Below, piece after piece: positions 5,209-5,480 of a DNA stretch of 5,480 bases. The notes below the pieces were generated by a model. The model saw only the letters and a list, made by a program, of their open reading frames with translations, was not told where the DNA came from and searched no databases. The stretch is taken from NCBI GenBank assembly GCA_937959095.1, contig CALGLY010000803.1, positions 1-5,480 of the forward strand, written 5' to 3'. Position 1 is the first letter of the stretch; every line of letters starts with the position of its first letter. This stretch comes from an uncultured Saprospiraceae bacterium (GTDB taxonomy: Bacteria; Bacteroidota; Bacteroidia; Chitinophagales; Saprospiraceae). Position numbers and translations under genes: made by a program.

Positions 5209-5480
5209 ATGAACTATGGTATTAGTCCGATAAGTGTGGTTCCAGTTCGTTCTTCAGCGGTGGCAACTAGTGAAATTTACACACAATTGCTCTTCGGTGA
5301 ATTAGTCGAAATTCTGGAAAAAAAAGGGAAACATTGGCTCAAGGTACGTTGCCAATGGGATAATGCTATTGGCTGGATCGAGGCCAATCAAATCCATCTG
5401 ATTACACCAAGCGAATTTCAAACCTACCAAAATAATTTTGCTTATAGTCTCGACCTCATGCAACCCATCATGGGAGATGA
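5209..5480 (+). CDS. SH3-like domain protein, probably NlpC/P60 (C40) peptidase N-terminus (partial)
   Basis: The first 90 codons are present and the gene runs off the right edge. The protein opens MNYGISPISVVPVRSS without a signal peptide. The pattern VPVRSS...SEIYTQLLFGELVEILEKKGKHWLKVRC...GWIEANQI (residues 11-62) is a bacterial SH3-like fold of the kind that starts YkfC-type NlpC/P60 endopeptidases. Those cytoplasmic enzymes cut gamma-D-Glu-diamino acid bonds in murein peptides that have a free N-terminal L-Ala, releasing L-Ala-D-Glu. The catalytic Cys-His domain would lie beyond the window, so the peptidase call rests on the N-terminal domain. The absence of a signal peptide fits a recycling role and not a secreted cell-wall hydrolase. 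The dipeptide epimerase about 4 kb away acts on the expected product. It is divergently oriented to the PorP-like gene. Confidence 0.75.
   Translation, partial: MNYGISPISVVPVRSSAVATSEIYTQLLFGELVEILEKKGKHWLKVRCQWDNAIGWIEANQIHLITPSEFQTYQNNFAYSLDLMQPIMGD

Noticed and set aside
1..5480. CRISPR array, tRNA, rRNA or transposase gene
   Set aside because: No regularly spaced direct repeats, tRNA cloverleaf, rRNA-like sequence or transposase motif is visible; the repeats present are inverted and intergenic.

Overview
The window looks like ordinary chromosome from a member of the phylum Bacteroidota, possibly a Saprospira- or Cytophaga-like lineage (this finer placement is a guess). The evidence is a PorP/SprF-family outer-membrane protein of the type IX secretion/gliding group, a Bacteroidota-type promoter (TTG, 20 nt, TAnnTTTG) upstream of the ferredoxin gene, AT-rich intergenic DNA, weak or absent Shine-Dalgarno sequences, and a KdsC-like phosphatase beside a UbiA-family prenyltransferase, a pairing I recall from flavobacteria.

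Layout. The left edge (1-45) holds the first 15 codons of an unidentified minus-strand gene. From 145 to 3596 five minus-strand genes run head to tail. In transcription order they are a [2Fe-2S] ferredoxin (fdx-like), IscX, a KDO-8-phosphate phosphatase-like HAD enzyme, a UbiA-family membrane prenyltransferase, and an L-Ala-D/L-Glu-type dipeptide epimerase. The only convincing promoter lies just upstream of the ferredoxin gene (3623-3653). The first gaps are 60-230 bp, so internal promoters or RNA processing are possible; the prenyltransferase-epimerase gap is 20 bp. A 218-bp spacer with two inverted repeats separates this run from a minus-strand porP/sprF-like gene (3815-4870). A 338-bp gene-free divergent region (4871-5208) carries a long imperfect palindrome and a terminator-like hairpin. 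A plus-strand gene beginning at 5209 and cut by the window edge encodes an SH3-like domain typical of the N-terminus of NlpC/P60 (YkfC-like) peptidases.

How the genes fit together. Ferredoxin and IscX belong to iron-sulfur cluster assembly. The phosphatase makes KDO for lipopolysaccharide. The prenyltransferase probably makes a prenylated lipid, with an ether-lipid-type reaction as the family annotation. The epimerase and the truncated NlpC/P60-like protein could be successive steps of murein-peptide recycling, in which the peptidase releases L-Ala-D-Glu and the epimerase turns it into L-Ala-L-Glu.

I see no new multi-gene system. The least explained parts are the intergenic inverted repeats: a palindrome over 100 nt long upstream of porP, a 35-nt near-perfect inverted pair between the phosphatase and prenyltransferase genes, and a 15-bp stem-loop just after porP. 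Three start codons were moved inward from the longest open frame because the extensions run through repeats or intergenic DNA: prenyltransferase to 2099, iscX to 3131, porP to 4870.
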